In this document: positions 15,939 to 24,759 of the stretch, piece by piece
Numbering within the stretch: position 1 is the stretch's first letter
Layout of the letters: each line of letters opens with the position of its first letter
Source of the DNA: Bin22 sp965207275
GTDB taxonomy: Bacteria > Chloroflexota > Dehalococcoidia > Lucifugimonadales > UBA3495
Assembly: GCA_965207275.1 (NCBI GenBank)
Contig: CBDBMH010000002.1
Span: forward strand, 1,550,001 to 1,614,000
Direction: 5' to 3'
Length of the DNA: 64,000 nucleotides
The notes under the pieces: generated by a model
Seen by the model: only the letters and a program-made list of their open reading frames with translations
What the model was told of the DNA's origin: nothing
Database searches by the model: none
Program-made: the position numbers and the translations under genes

Positions 15939-16910
15939 ATGGCCGAATTGCTGGGACTGGGCTGCTCCCACGGGCCCATCATCCTGACACCTCCCGAAGC
16001 CTGGGCCAAGGGCAGGGAGCGAGTTTTTGCCCGAATACCCAATTTCAAACCGCCGGCCCAATTGCTGGAGGAATTGGGCCAGGACAATGGCCTTAGCCAG
16101 GACATCAGCGACCAGAAGAAAGTGGTGGCCGCGTTTAACGTGCTTCGGGACAGGTTGCACGAATGGAATCCCGACGTTTTGATGGTAATAGGCGACGACC
16201 AGGCAGAGAATTTCCGCCAGGACAACCTTCCTCCCTTCTGCCTTTATACCGGGAGCGAAGTTGATGGGTATCCGTTCCAGCGTGCGGCGGCGCGCACCAA
16301 CCTGTGGGATGCCGCGCCGGAAACCAGGTTCACCTTCCAGTGCCCCAAAGACTTTTCCCGTGACTTGCGCAACTTCCTGATTCGAGACGGGTTCGACATG
16401 TCTTCATCCAGCGAACTCAAGGGTTGGGACTGGGGACTGGCCCATGCCATCATTAATCCCCTGGTCTATCTTGACCCGGCAGGAAAGTTTCCATTGCTGC
16501 CCTTGTTCGTCAATTGCTACGGCGAGGAAGCGGGACCCGACTACCCACCCAGGCCAACGCCCCGACGGTGCTACCAATTGGGCCAGGGCATTCGCAGGTT
16601 CCTGGATACCAGGGACGAACGGGTCGCCGTAGTTGCCTCGTCCAGCTGGTCCCACAGTTTCCTGGCCCACAAATTCCAGTGCTGCGCCATTGACATTGAG
16701 ACCGACCGCCGGAACCTGGAGTGGGTGCGTACTGGACAGGGCAGCAGGCTGGCCGAACTCACCCCGGAGGAGCTGCAGGAGTCAGGAGACCACGAAATCC
16801 TGAACTGGATCATTGCGCTCGGCATCCTCGGTGACGTGCCCGCGGAAATTGTGGACGTGCGCGAATCCCACACTCAGCTGGCTTACCGGGTGGCGGCTGT
16901 CTGGAGCTGA
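15939..16910 (+). CDS. class III extradiol ring-cleavage dioxygenase-like protein (LigB family)
   Basis: A 323-residue protein of the LigB / protocatechuate 4,5-dioxygenase beta family. It opens LLGLGCSHGPIILTPPEAW, where the early His is an expected Fe(II) ligand. It continues with the DVLMVIGDDQAENF strand and a late catalytic-His block, ASSSWSHSFLAHK. Members open catechol-type rings, though many are diverged and act on other small molecules. No alpha subunit or other aromatic-degradation gene is adjacent, so an aromatic substrate is only a family-level guess. AGGAGG lies 7 bases before the ATG. The gene is a single unit with its own promoter and terminator. Confidence 0.8.
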   Translation: MAELLGLGCSHGPIILTPPEAWAKGRERVFARIPNFKPPAQLLEELGQDNGLSQDISDQKKVVAAFNVLRDRLHEWNPDVLMVIGDDQAENFRQDNLPPFCLYTGSEVDGYPFQRAAARTNLWDAAPETRFTFQCPKDFSRDLRNFLIRDGFDMSSSSELKGWDWGLAHAIINPLVYLDPAGKFPLLPLFVNCYGEEAGPDYPPRPTPRRCYQLGQGIRRFLDTRDERVAVVASSSWSHSFLAHKFQCCAIDIETDRRNLEWVRTGQGSRLAELTPEELQESGDHEILNWIIALGILGDVPAEIVDVRESHTQLAYRVAAVWS

Positions 16911-16943
16911 ACGTCTACTCTACGAGTTGGTATAACGAAAGTT

Positions 16944-16981
16944 GCCGCACCGGCCTTGAAGGCCGGTGCGGCACTAGCTTT
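16944..16981 (+). terminator. Rho-independent terminator
   Basis: A perfect 12-bp stem, GCCGCACCGGCC (16944-16955) with GGCCGGTGCGGC (16961-16972), then ACTAGCTTTT. It ends the LigB-like gene. Confidence 0.8.
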
Positions 16982-17078
16982 TCCCCAAATTCCGACGGTT
17001 GTCTAGGCGACCAGGCCAAGAACTAACTAACGGTCTTGACCCCAGGCGCGTGGAGTGGGGAGACTAACTTAGAAGCTC

Positions 17079-18551
17079 TTAAGTACCTTCCTGGCTGGAA
17101 AGATTGTTATGCGCCCAACGAAGCCGGCACAGGACCCGCTCTCTTCCAAGCACCTCAAGCGTCTCGAAGAGAGGGGGAGAAACGTTGCGGCCGGTGGCAG
17201 CCCACCGCAGCGTACCGAAGAAGCGGCGGGGCGTCAGCTTAAGTTCCTCTCCCAGGGCGCGCAACGTTGCTTCCAGAGTTTCGGTCGTGAAGGCCAATTC
17301 AGTAAGGCTCGCGATGGACACTCTCAGCGCCGTTACAGTTTCCTCCACGGTCATGCCCCGCTGCACGAGATTGGCCGGGTCATACACTGGTTGCTCTTCC
17401 AGGAAGTAGGAAATCATCTCCGGCGCTTCAGTCAGGACTTTGATCCTCTCCTGGATCAAGGGAACTATGGCCAGGAGGTATTCCCGGTCTACCGGCAGCA
17501 AATGGGGCGGCAGCCCTTTATCCAGGAACGGCGTTATGGCGTCTGCCAGGGCTTCCGAGGACATATCGCGAATATAAACGCCGTTCATCCAGGAGAGCTT
17601 TTCCCGGTCGAAAATGGCCGCCGGCTTTCCGACTCGATCCAGCGTGAAATTCTCGGCTATGGTCTCTATGGGCATCACTTCCGTCTTGTCGTCTAAAGAC
17701 CACCCCAGCAACACCATGAAGTTGCGCAGCGCCTCGGGGAGAAAGCCGTCGTCCCGGTATTCAAGAATGGATGTGGCTCCGTGCCGCTTGGACAACTTCG
17801 CCCGGTCGGGGCCCAGAATCATGGGCAGGTGACCGTGTTCCGGTGGCGTATAACCCAGTGCCCGGTAGAGTTGCAGGTGCCGGGGAGCGCTGGAAAGCCA
17901 TTCTTCCGCCCGTAGCACGTGGCTGATTTCCATGAAATGGTCGTCGGTGACTACCGCCAGATGATAGGTGGGAAAGCCATCCGACTTCAGCAGTACGAAG
18001 TCATCAACCAGTTCGTTTTGCCACTCTACATCGTCACGGATAAGGTCATGAAGGTGGGTAGTGCCCGTGTCCGGCATGGCGAAGCGCACCACGTAGGGCG
18101 CGCCTTCGTCCTCCAGGGCGCGCCGCTCCCCATCGCCCAGGAACCTGCAGCGACCGTCATAGCCCAGGGCCACCCTGTCCCGCTCCTGCTGGGAACGAAG
18201 CTCAACCAGGCGTTCCCGTGTGCAGTAACAACGGTAAGCGTCGCCTTTCGCAATTAGCCGCTCCGCTTCGGCCCGGTAAAGGGGAAGGCGCTCGGATTGA
18301 AAGTAGGAACCAAAATTACCGCCGACCCTGGGGCCCTCGTCCCAGTCAATATCCAGCCATTCCAGGCCGTCCAGAATGCCGTCCACTGCGCCGGGCACCA
18401 GCCTCTCCTGGTCCGTGTCCTCGATCCTGACGATGAACTTACCACCGTGGTGGCGGGCAAACAGCCAGTTGAACATGGCGGTACGAATGTTGCCTATGTG
18501 GGGCATTCCCGTGGGACTGGGCGCATACCTGACTCGGACTTCGTTAGCCAA
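17079..18551 (-). CDS. gltX: glutamyl-tRNA synthetase
   Basis: A 490-residue class I synthetase. The HIGH motif is in YAPSPTGMPHIGNIRTAMFN at the N-terminus and the KMSKS equivalent is DRAKLSKRHGATS. The Glu-binding RIEDTDQERL block follows the first motif. The frame stays open far upstream, but a TTG at 18551 lies 6 bases after a perfect AGGAGG (18558-18563 on the complement), immediately before EVRVRYAPSPTG, so the TTG start is preferred. It charges tRNA(Glu). glnS lies directly upstream with a 109-base gap. Confidence 0.92.
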   Translation of the reverse strand: MANEVRVRYAPSPTGMPHIGNIRTAMFNWLFARHHGGKFIVRIEDTDQERLVPGAVDGILDGLEWLDIDWDEGPRVGGNFGSYFQSERLPLYRAEAERLIAKGDAYRCYCTRERLVELRSQQERDRVALGYDGRCRFLGDGERRALEDEGAPYVVRFAMPDTGTTHLHDLIRDDVEWQNELVDDFVLLKSDGFPTYHLAVVTDDHFMEISHVLRAEEWLSSAPRHLQLYRALGYTPPEHGHLPMILGPDRAKLSKRHGATSILEYRDDGFLPEALRNFMVLLGWSLDDKTEVMPIETIAENFTLDRVGKPAAIFDREKLSWMNGVYIRDMSSEALADAITPFLDKGLPPHLLPVDREYLLAIVPLIQERIKVLTEAPEMISYFLEEQPVYDPANLVQRGMTVEETVTALRVSIASLTELAFTTETLEATLRALGEELKLTPRRFFGTLRWAATGRNVSPPLFETLEVLGRERVLCRLRWAHNNLSSQEGT

Positions 18552-18660
18552 ATTCAACCTCCTGGGGCCCAAGCGCGATCGACTGTCCGACTGGTTTAGA
18601 ACCTGGGTTCCCGCCTCCAATGGGCGCTTAATACGCCATCGCAGACTACGGTAGCGGCGG

Positions 18661-20367
18661 TTAGCTGCCTCCGCCAGACTGGGACTGTTCAATTCGAGCC
18701 CAGGAGTCCCGCAGAGAAACGGTACGGTTGAACACCGGGGCCTTCGGTCTGGAGTCCTTGACATCGGCGCAGAAGTAGCCCTGCCGCTCGAACTGGTACC
18801 GGCTCCCCGGTTCCGCCTTTGCCAGCCCCGGTTCCACCTGGCAACCGGTCAGCACTTGCAAAGAATCCGGATTGAGCAGCGAAATGAAGTCCCGGCTGTC
18901 TTCCGCTCCCTCCTGGTCCACGTCCCGGAGCAGGTAATCGTACAGGCGCACTTCCGCCGGCAGGGCATGACGCGCCGAAACCCAGTGCAGGGTTCCGCGT
19001 ACCCGCCGACCGTCAGGAGTGGAGCCACCCACCGATTCGGGATCATAGGTGCAATGAAGTTCGACGACTTCCCCCGTGGCAGGATTTTTCACTACTTCCT
19101 GGCAGGTGATGTAACAGGCGTAACGCAGCCGCACTTCCCGGCCTGGCGCCAGGCGGAAGAATCGGGAGGGTGGATCTTCTCGAAAGTCATCCCGTTCAAT
19201 GTATATCTCCCGGGAAAACGGGACTGTGCGCGAGCCCATGGACGGGTCCTCAGGATTGTTCACCGCGCTGAACTCCAGAGTCTCCTCCTCCGGGAAATTG
19301 TCAATAATTACCTTCAACGGATTAAGCACTGCCATTACTCGAGGCGCGTGCCGGTTCAGGTCCTCGCGGATGCAGTGCTCCAGCAGGGCCATATTTACCA
19401 CCGTGTCCCGCTTGGATATCCCCACGTGCTCGCAGAATGTCCGAATGGCCTCCGGGGTGTAGCCCCGCCGGCGCAGACCGCTGATGGTGGGCATCCTGGG
19501 ATCGTCCCAGCCCGAAACGTAGCCTCCCTCTACCAGTTGCAACAGCCTCCGTTTGCTCATCACCGTATTGGTGAGGTTCAGGCGGGCAAACTCTATCTGC
19601 TGGGACCGGTAGACGTCCAATACTTCCAGGGTCCAGTCGTAAAGAGGCCGGTGGTCCTCAAATTCCAGGGTACAAAGGGAGTGGGTTATCTTCTCGATAG
19701 AGTCGGACAGGGCGTGGGCGTAGTCGTACATCGGGTAGATGCACCACTGGTCCCCGGTCCGGTGGTGGGTGGCCCGCCGAATCCGATAGATGGTGGGGTC
19801 GCGCATATTCAGGTTGGGCGACGTCATATCTATCCTGGCCCGCAGTACATGGGCGCCGTCCTCGAACTCACCCGCTCGCATCCGCCTGAATAGATCCAGG
19901 TTTTCTTCCACCGGCCGCTCCCGGTAGGGACTCTCTCGACCAGGCTCCGTCAAGGTGCCCCTGAATTCCCTTATGTCATCGGCGGACAGACTGTCCACAT
20001 AGGCCCGTCCGTCCAGGATCAGCTGCTCGGCAAAGTTGTAGAGCGCGTCGAAATAGTCTGAAGCGTAGTAGATGTGGAGCCCCCAGTCGAAGCCCAGCCA
20101 GCGCACGTCTTCCTGAATGGAGTTGATATATTCAATGTCTTCCCGCAACGGGTTTGTGTCGTCAAACCGCAGGTGGCATATTCCGCCGGGATATTCGGAC
20201 GCCACCCCGAAATTGAGACAGATTGACTTGGCGTGGCCGATGTGAAGGTAACCATTGGGTTCAGGGGGAAAGCGCGTTACCACCCTGCCGTCATATTTGT
20301 TGGACTCAAGATCATCCTGCACGATTGCGCGGATGAAGTCGATTGAAGTGCTCTCCGGGGATGTCAT
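18661..20367 (-). CDS. glnS: glutaminyl-tRNA synthetase
   Basis: A 568-residue class I synthetase specific for Gln. The N-terminus has RFPPEPNGYLHIGHAKSI (HIGH motif) and CHLRFDDTNP, and the KMSKS equivalent is VMSKRRLLQL. The C-terminal anticodon-binding beta-barrels include the block around CTYDPESVGGSTPDGR. Length and order match GlnRS and not GluRS. Having GlnRS means Gln-tRNA can be made directly; many bacteria use GluRS plus GatCAB instead. Confidence 0.93.
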   Translation of the reverse strand: MTSPESTSIDFIRAIVQDDLESNKYDGRVVTRFPPEPNGYLHIGHAKSICLNFGVASEYPGGICHLRFDDTNPLREDIEYINSIQEDVRWLGFDWGLHIYYASDYFDALYNFAEQLILDGRAYVDSLSADDIREFRGTLTEPGRESPYRERPVEENLDLFRRMRAGEFEDGAHVLRARIDMTSPNLNMRDPTIYRIRRATHHRTGDQWCIYPMYDYAHALSDSIEKITHSLCTLEFEDHRPLYDWTLEVLDVYRSQQIEFARLNLTNTVMSKRRLLQLVEGGYVSGWDDPRMPTISGLRRRGYTPEAIRTFCEHVGISKRDTVVNMALLEHCIREDLNRHAPRVMAVLNPLKVIIDNFPEEETLEFSAVNNPEDPSMGSRTVPFSREIYIERDDFREDPPSRFFRLAPGREVRLRYACYITCQEVVKNPATGEVVELHCTYDPESVGGSTPDGRRVRGTLHWVSARHALPAEVRLYDYLLRDVDQEGAEDSRDFISLLNPDSLQVLTGCQVEPGLAKAEPGSRYQFERQGYFCADVKDSRPKAPVFNRTVSLRDSWARIEQSQSGGGS

Positions 20368-20420
20368 TCAGGTCGCTTCCTCTGGAAAGGTAAGACTGGC
20401 GCGATTATCGTGCCGCAAAT

Positions 20421-20429
20421 ATTCTAGCA
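20421..20429 (-). promoter_or_regulatory. extended -10 promoter for glnS
   Basis: Read on minus, TGCTAGAAT: a TGn-extended -10 hexamer TAGAAT, about 55 bases before the glnS start. No matching -35 is visible. Confidence 0.4.
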
Positions 20430-20533
20430 TGAAGGGCAGACCCAATAGAAAATACCCGCCCGCTGTGACAGAAGTTTGATGTGTTTGAAGAGTGAAGTAA
20501 TTCATCGACCGGAACCGTCAGAGCCCTTGACCT

Positions 20534-21445
20534 TCACCTCAACGATTCCAGGACCGCCTGCAATTCTCCGGGCAAGTCCGACTTGCAGGATATTTGCTTA
20601 CCCGACCGGGGATGCTGGAAGGCCAGTGCGTTGGCGTGAAGGAAATGGCGGTCCAGGTCGGGGCGCCGCCGCCCATAAACCTGGTCCCCGAGAAGGGGGT
20701 ACCCCAGGTAGGCCAGGTGCACCCGGATCTGGTGTGTGCGGCCCGTCTCCAATGCCAATTCCAGGAGGGCGTGGTTGCCCAGTTCCTCTACCACCCGGTA
20801 GCGGGTTCGGGATTCCCGGCCGTCCAGGACAACGGCCATGCGCTGGCGGTGTCGCGGGTCCCGGGCAATGGGGGCGTTAATTACGCCTTCGTCCTGCGCC
20901 GGGACCCCGACGGTCACGGCCAGGTATCCCTTGTGGACTCTTCGTTCCTTGATTTGTGCCGACAAGCCGCGGTGAGCCCGCTCCGTCTTCGCCACTACCA
21001 TCAGGCCCGAAGTGTCCTTGTCCAGTCGATGGACAATACCCGGGCGGTGCACACCCCCGACACCCCGGATGTCCGGGCAGCGCGCCAGCAGGGCGTTAAC
21101 CAGCGTCCCGTCGGGATGCCCCGGGCCGGGATGGACAGAGAGGCCCGCCGGCTTGTCCACCACCACAATTTCCGAGTCCTGGTACACCAGGTTCAGGGGA
21201 ATGGCCTGGGGCGAGACATCATACTCGCGGATAGGTGGTATGGTCATGACCACCCGGTCTCCGGCCCTTATTCTTTGCGAAGGCTTTCCCGAAGCGCCAT
21301 TTACGTCAACCCAGCCCTCGTTTATCAGGGAATGGATGCGGCTCCGGGTCAGGCCCTTGTCGCCTTCGGACAGAAAGCGGTCCAGCCGGGGGCTGTCCCG
21401 CTTGGCAATATATTCCTTTACCCTGGCTTCCCGGTCTTGCGACAT
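20534..21445 (-). CDS. rluD: ribosomal large-subunit pseudouridine synthase, RluA/RluD family
   Basis: A 303-residue enzyme that isomerises uridines in 23S rRNA. An N-terminal S4 RNA-binding domain (SPRLDRFLSEGDKGLTRSRI) is followed by the catalytic domain with the RluA signature HRLDKDTSGLMVVAK, whose Asp is the nucleophile. Length fits RluD. The ATG at 21445 is chosen over the TTG two codons upstream. It starts 8 bases after the lspA stop; lspA-rluD pairing is common and suggests one operon. The exact target site is inferred only from the family. Confidence 0.88.
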   Translation of the reverse strand: MSQDREARVKEYIAKRDSPRLDRFLSEGDKGLTRSRIHSLINEGWVDVNGASGKPSQRIRAGDRVVMTIPPIREYDVSPQAIPLNLVYQDSEIVVVDKPAGLSVHPGPGHPDGTLVNALLARCPDIRGVGGVHRPGIVHRLDKDTSGLMVVAKTERAHRGLSAQIKERRVHKGYLAVTVGVPAQDEGVINAPIARDPRHRQRMAVVLDGRESRTRYRVVEELGNHALLELALETGRTHQIRVHLAYLGYPLLGDQVYGRRRPDLDRHFLHANALAFQHPRSGKQISCKSDLPGELQAVLESLR

Positions 21446-21453
21446 ATACAAGC

Positions 21454-22293
21454 CTACCTTCGCAGGGCCCTACGCGAAATTCTCCGGCCACCGACGATGT
21501 AGGCTGCGGCGCGGCAGCCGGACCGCCGACCGGACCGAAACCGGCCGCAGCGAGCACACCGGCCCCGCCGTTTCAGGCTGTAGTCATTTGCCGCTCCAGT
21601 CGCAGGCGTTGCAGCCCTTCTGCCAGGCTTCAGGATAATCCAGCCAAGCAGCAATAGACCGCAAATAATTGAAGAGTCTGCCAGGTTAAAAATGGGCCAG
21701 GGGCCCACGTCGATAAAGTCCGTCACCGCACCCAATCGAAAGCGGTCCGCCAGATTTCCCAGCGCCCCCCCGATCTGCAGTCCCAGGCTAAGCCGCAGCA
21801 GGTTGGTTGGCCGGGGCTGGCTCTGGTAGATCATCGCCAGCACGAAAATCCCGACGAAGGATATGACAATCAGCGGCGTATTGTGCCCCTGGAACAGGCC
21901 AAAAGCGCTGCCTGTATTTTCGGCGTGGGTGAAACGCAAAAAGCCTGTGGCCGGGTAGGAAGAGCCGAAGGGTAGATATGCGCGAACCAGGAACTTGGTT
22001 AACTGGTCCAAAAGAAAGAAAATGGCTGCCAGTTGTAGAAGGTCGAGGTCCAGGAAGATGGGACGCTTGCGAAATGCTTTCTTATTCGCGTCTTCGGTTT
22101 CCGATGAACTCGCTTCGCCGGATCCTCGTGAGGCCCCGTTTTCCACCTGGGGAACCGGGTGGTCAATGCCAGCCGATTCGGCCTCTTCAGCCGCCTTGCC
22201 GGCGTCTCGAGGCGCCGTTACGTCGGCTACTTCGCCGGTATCAACATGGGGATCGCCAGGGCAACTTGCTTCTCGGTTGGCCGGGGTCTCCAT
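21454..22293 (-). CDS. lspA: lipoprotein signal peptidase with N- and C-terminal extensions
   Basis: A 279-residue protein whose core (about residues 80-230) is signal peptidase II, the inner-membrane aspartyl protease that cuts prolipoproteins before the lipidated Cys. Four membrane helices are visible. The catalytic aspartates lie in GGALGNLADRF and FNLADSSI. The usual length is about 160 residues. Here there is an acidic, disordered N-terminal extension of about 80 residues and an arginine-rich C-terminal tail of about 50 residues ending two bases before the TTG of rluD. The true start could be further in. Confidence 0.85.
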   Translation of the reverse strand: METPANREASCPGDPHVDTGEVADVTAPRDAGKAAEEAESAGIDHPVPQVENGASRGSGEASSSETEDANKKAFRKRPIFLDLDLLQLAAIFFLLDQLTKFLVRAYLPFGSSYPATGFLRFTHAENTGSAFGLFQGHNTPLIVISFVGIFVLAMIYQSQPRPTNLLRLSLGLQIGGALGNLADRFRLGAVTDFIDVGPWPIFNLADSSIICGLLLLGWIILKPGRRAATPATGAANDYSLKRRGRCARCGRFRSGRRSGCRAAAYIVGGRRISRRALRR

Positions 22294-22300
22294 TTGGCAG

Positions 22301-22942
22301 TTACGTCAGGCTCTCGGCAAAAAACTCAGCCACCGGCCCTGCCACCTGACGCTCCATGCCACCCCAGAAGTGGTCCGCCCCGTTGACCACCTCGAACCGG
22401 GGGGCATTTGCAAAGCCGTCAAGGTTCTCCTGCAAGTTCTCCGCCTCGACCAGCTTGTCCCGACTGCCGGTAATAATCATGGTGGGTGTCTTGGCCTTTT
22501 TCAAAGGGGTGTCGGACAGGGCACGGATGTTGGGCGAGACCAATGCGATAGATGTAGCTTTCTTTTGCACGTCCTTACTGCCAAGGATTACCCCGGTACC
22601 AAATGAGTAGCCCACCAGTCCCAGTTTCCGGCCGTCAACGCCCTTCCATGCTTTCATCAACTCGAAGGCTCCCAGCACTTCCTGGAATTCACTCTCCCCT
22701 TTGGAGTGTTCACCCTCACTGTTTCCCACCCCCCGGAAATTGAATCGAATGGTGGCGAACCCCTGTTCAACCAGGGCGAAGGACAGTGCAAGCACCACAT
22801 TGTTGTCCATGTTGCCGCCGAAAAGCGGGTGGGGATGGCAGATGACTATGCCAGGGATGGAACTGCCCTCGTTGTCCGGCGTAGCAACTATGCCCTCAAA
22901 ATTTAGACCCTTGGCCTTGAAGCTGACCGCGCTCTGTCGCAT
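22301..22942 (-). CDS. alpha/beta hydrolase
   Basis: A 213-residue serine hydrolase of the small YfbB/dienelactone-like group. The oxyanion region is CHPHPLFGGNMDNNVV, the nucleophile elbow is GYSFG (about residue 112), the acid lies in TGSRDKLV and the catalytic His in NGADHFWGG. The IRFNFRGVGNSEGEH block is typical of this group. It ends 7 bases before the lspA start on the same strand, so co-transcription is likely. Substrate unknown. Confidence 0.85.
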   Translation of the reverse strand: MRQSAVSFKAKGLNFEGIVATPDNEGSSIPGIVICHPHPLFGGNMDNNVVLALSFALVEQGFATIRFNFRGVGNSEGEHSKGESEFQEVLGAFELMKAWKGVDGRKLGLVGYSFGTGVILGSKDVQKKATSIALVSPNIRALSDTPLKKAKTPTMIITGSRDKLVEAENLQENLDGFANAPRFEVVNGADHFWGGMERQVAGPVAEFFAESLT

Positions 22943-23016
22943 TTGCCGTCCTCCCGATCGTCTTATCGGCGCTTCAGTTCATATTAGAAGACTGCATAGA
23001 GTTTGGCAAGGAATCC

Positions 23017-23025
23017 TGCTAGAAT
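23017..23025 (+). promoter_or_regulatory. extended -10 promoter
   Basis: TGCTAGAAT, an extended -10 without a recognisable -35, 31 bases before the threonine aldolase start. It lies in the short divergent gap after the hydrolase gene. Confidence 0.45.
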
Positions 23026-23055
23026 AACCGCCACCAGCCCAAGGGGAGAGACTTG

Positions 23056-24117
23056 ATGAGAACTATTGACTTCAGAAGCGATACCATCACCCATCCCACG
23101 GACGAGATGCGGCGGGCTATGGCCGATGCCGAAGTGGGCGATGATGTTTACGGGGAAGACCCCTCCATCAACCTGCTGGAGCAGCGCGCCGCCCAATTGC
23201 TGGGCAAAGAGGCTGGCCTGCTGACCGCCAGCGGCACCATGAGCAACCTGGTGGCCGCCCTAACCTACTGCCACCGGGGCGACGAGGTGATCATGGGCGA
23301 CCAGGCCCACATGTTCTGGAACGAGTCCGCCGGCATCTCCGCCCTGGCCGGCGCCCAGGTCAGGCTGGTCCCCAACGACGACCAGGGCCGCCTCGATCCC
23401 CAGGACGTAGCCGATGCCATCCGGCCGCGGGGCAACGTCCACATGCCGCCGACAACCCTGGTTTGCCTGGAAAACACCCACAATCGCTGCAGCGGCGCGG
23501 CCCTGACGCCGGAGGACACCAGGCGGGTGGCCGACGTGGCCCACGAAGCGGGCGCCAGCGTGCACATGGACGGAGCCCGCATTTTCAATGCCGCCGTCGG
23601 CCTGGAAGTACCGCCCAGCGAACTGGTGAAAGACGTGGACGACGTTTCTTTCTGCCTGTCCAAGGCCCTTAGCTGTCCGGTGGGTTCCGTCCTCTGCGGC
23701 ACCGAAGAGTTTATCAGCGGGGCCCGGCGCTGGCGCAAGATGATTGGCGGCGGTATGCGGCAGGCCGGCGTGCTGGCCGCGGCCGGCCTGGTGGCGCTGG
23801 ACACCATGATTGAACGCCTGGCCGACGATCACGCCAACGCCCGCCGCCTGGCCCAGGGCCTGGCCGCCATCGAGGGCCTGGGAGTGGACCCGGAGAGTAT
23901 CCAGACCAACATCGTGATCTTCGAGATTGATCCATCGGTGGGGACGGCGCCGGAGGTCTTGCAGGCCTTGGCATTGGCGGGGGTCAAAGTTACTCCATCC
24001 CGGGCTCAGACCCTGCGCATGGTAACCCACCGGCAGGTTGACGGGGCGGACGTGGACGATGCGCTGTCGAGGGTGGGCCAGGTGGTGGAAGAACTTAAGC
24101 AGCGCAACGCCTCCTGA
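23056..24117 (+). CDS. ltaE: low-specificity L-threonine aldolase (beta-eliminating lyase family)
   Basis: A 353-residue PLP enzyme of fold type I that cleaves threonine or allo-threonine to glycine and acetaldehyde. It opens IDFRSDTITHPTDEMRRAM, includes GDDVYGEDPSINLLE, and the PLP-binding lysine lies in CLSKALSCPVGSVL (about residue 204). The ATG at 23056 follows GGGGAGA; a TTG sits one codon before. A cysteine hydrolase-like gene follows after 54 bases on the same strand. Confidence 0.88.
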   Translation: MRTIDFRSDTITHPTDEMRRAMADAEVGDDVYGEDPSINLLEQRAAQLLGKEAGLLTASGTMSNLVAALTYCHRGDEVIMGDQAHMFWNESAGISALAGAQVRLVPNDDQGRLDPQDVADAIRPRGNVHMPPTTLVCLENTHNRCSGAALTPEDTRRVADVAHEAGASVHMDGARIFNAAVGLEVPPSELVKDVDDVSFCLSKALSCPVGSVLCGTEEFISGARRWRKMIGGGMRQAGVLAAAGLVALDTMIERLADDHANARRLAQGLAAIEGLGVDPESIQTNIVIFEIDPSVGTAPEVLQALALAGVKVTPSRAQTLRMVTHRQVDGADVDDALSRVGQVVEELKQRNAS

Positions 24118-24171
24118 CCCGTACCATCGGGCACGAGGATTCGCAATCCACGTTGGTAAGGAGAGAGCGCT

Positions 24172-24759
24172 ATGGCTGAGGTCGTTCTGGACAGGGCAAC
24201 TACTGCCCTTCTCATAGCTGATTTCTATGCGGAAATGATGAACTCTATTCCCCATGCTATCGAACGGGGCGTGGTGGAAAAGACCCGGGCTTTGCAGCAG
24301 GCGGCAAGGGACGCCGGCATCATGGTGTGCTACTCGGCCACTGTTTTCCGGCCGGGGTACCCGGAAATCAGCGACCGGAACAAGACCTTCAGCCAGCGTA
24401 AGGCCTCGGGCCAGCCGGCCGTCAGCGACCCAGTCCAGGTCATCCACGAGGCGGTCAGACCCATCGAAGGAGAGGTGGTGGCGGGCAAGCACCGCGTCAA
24501 CGCCATGTTTGGCACAGACCTGGAAATGTCATTGCGGGCCAACAACATCGAGACGCTGGTCATGCTGGGCTATGCCACCAGCGGGGTGGTGCTATCCACC
24601 ACCCGGTACGCCGCCGATGCCGACTTCCGGTTGACTATCGTCGAGGACTGTTGCTCCGACCAGGACACGGAAGTCCATGACTTCCTGACCCAGCGCATTT
24701 TCCCCCGGCAGGCCGAAGTGGTGAACGCTGCCGACGTGATTCAGGCGCTTTCCGTCTGA
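24172..24759 (+). CDS. isochorismatase-like hydrolase lacking the catalytic cysteine
   Basis: A 195-residue protein of the isochorismatase/nicotinamidase superfamily. The catalytic Asp17 (LLIADFY) and Lys106 (GKHRVNAMFGTDL) are present. The nucleophile loop, normally GxxTSGCVxxT, reads GYATSGVVLSTTRYAAD at residues 133-149, so Val139 replaces Cys. Non-cysteine members exist (for example isochorismatases proper), and amidase activity is therefore doubtful. It overlaps the 3' end of rarA by 19 bases on opposite strands. Confidence 0.82.
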   Translation: MAEVVLDRATTALLIADFYAEMMNSIPHAIERGVVEKTRALQQAARDAGIMVCYSATVFRPGYPEISDRNKTFSQRKASGQPAVSDPVQVIHEAVRPIEGEVVAGKHRVNAMFGTDLEMSLRANNIETLVMLGYATSGVVLSTTRYAADADFRLTIVEDCCSDQDTEVHDFLTQRIFPRQAEVVNAADVIQALSV

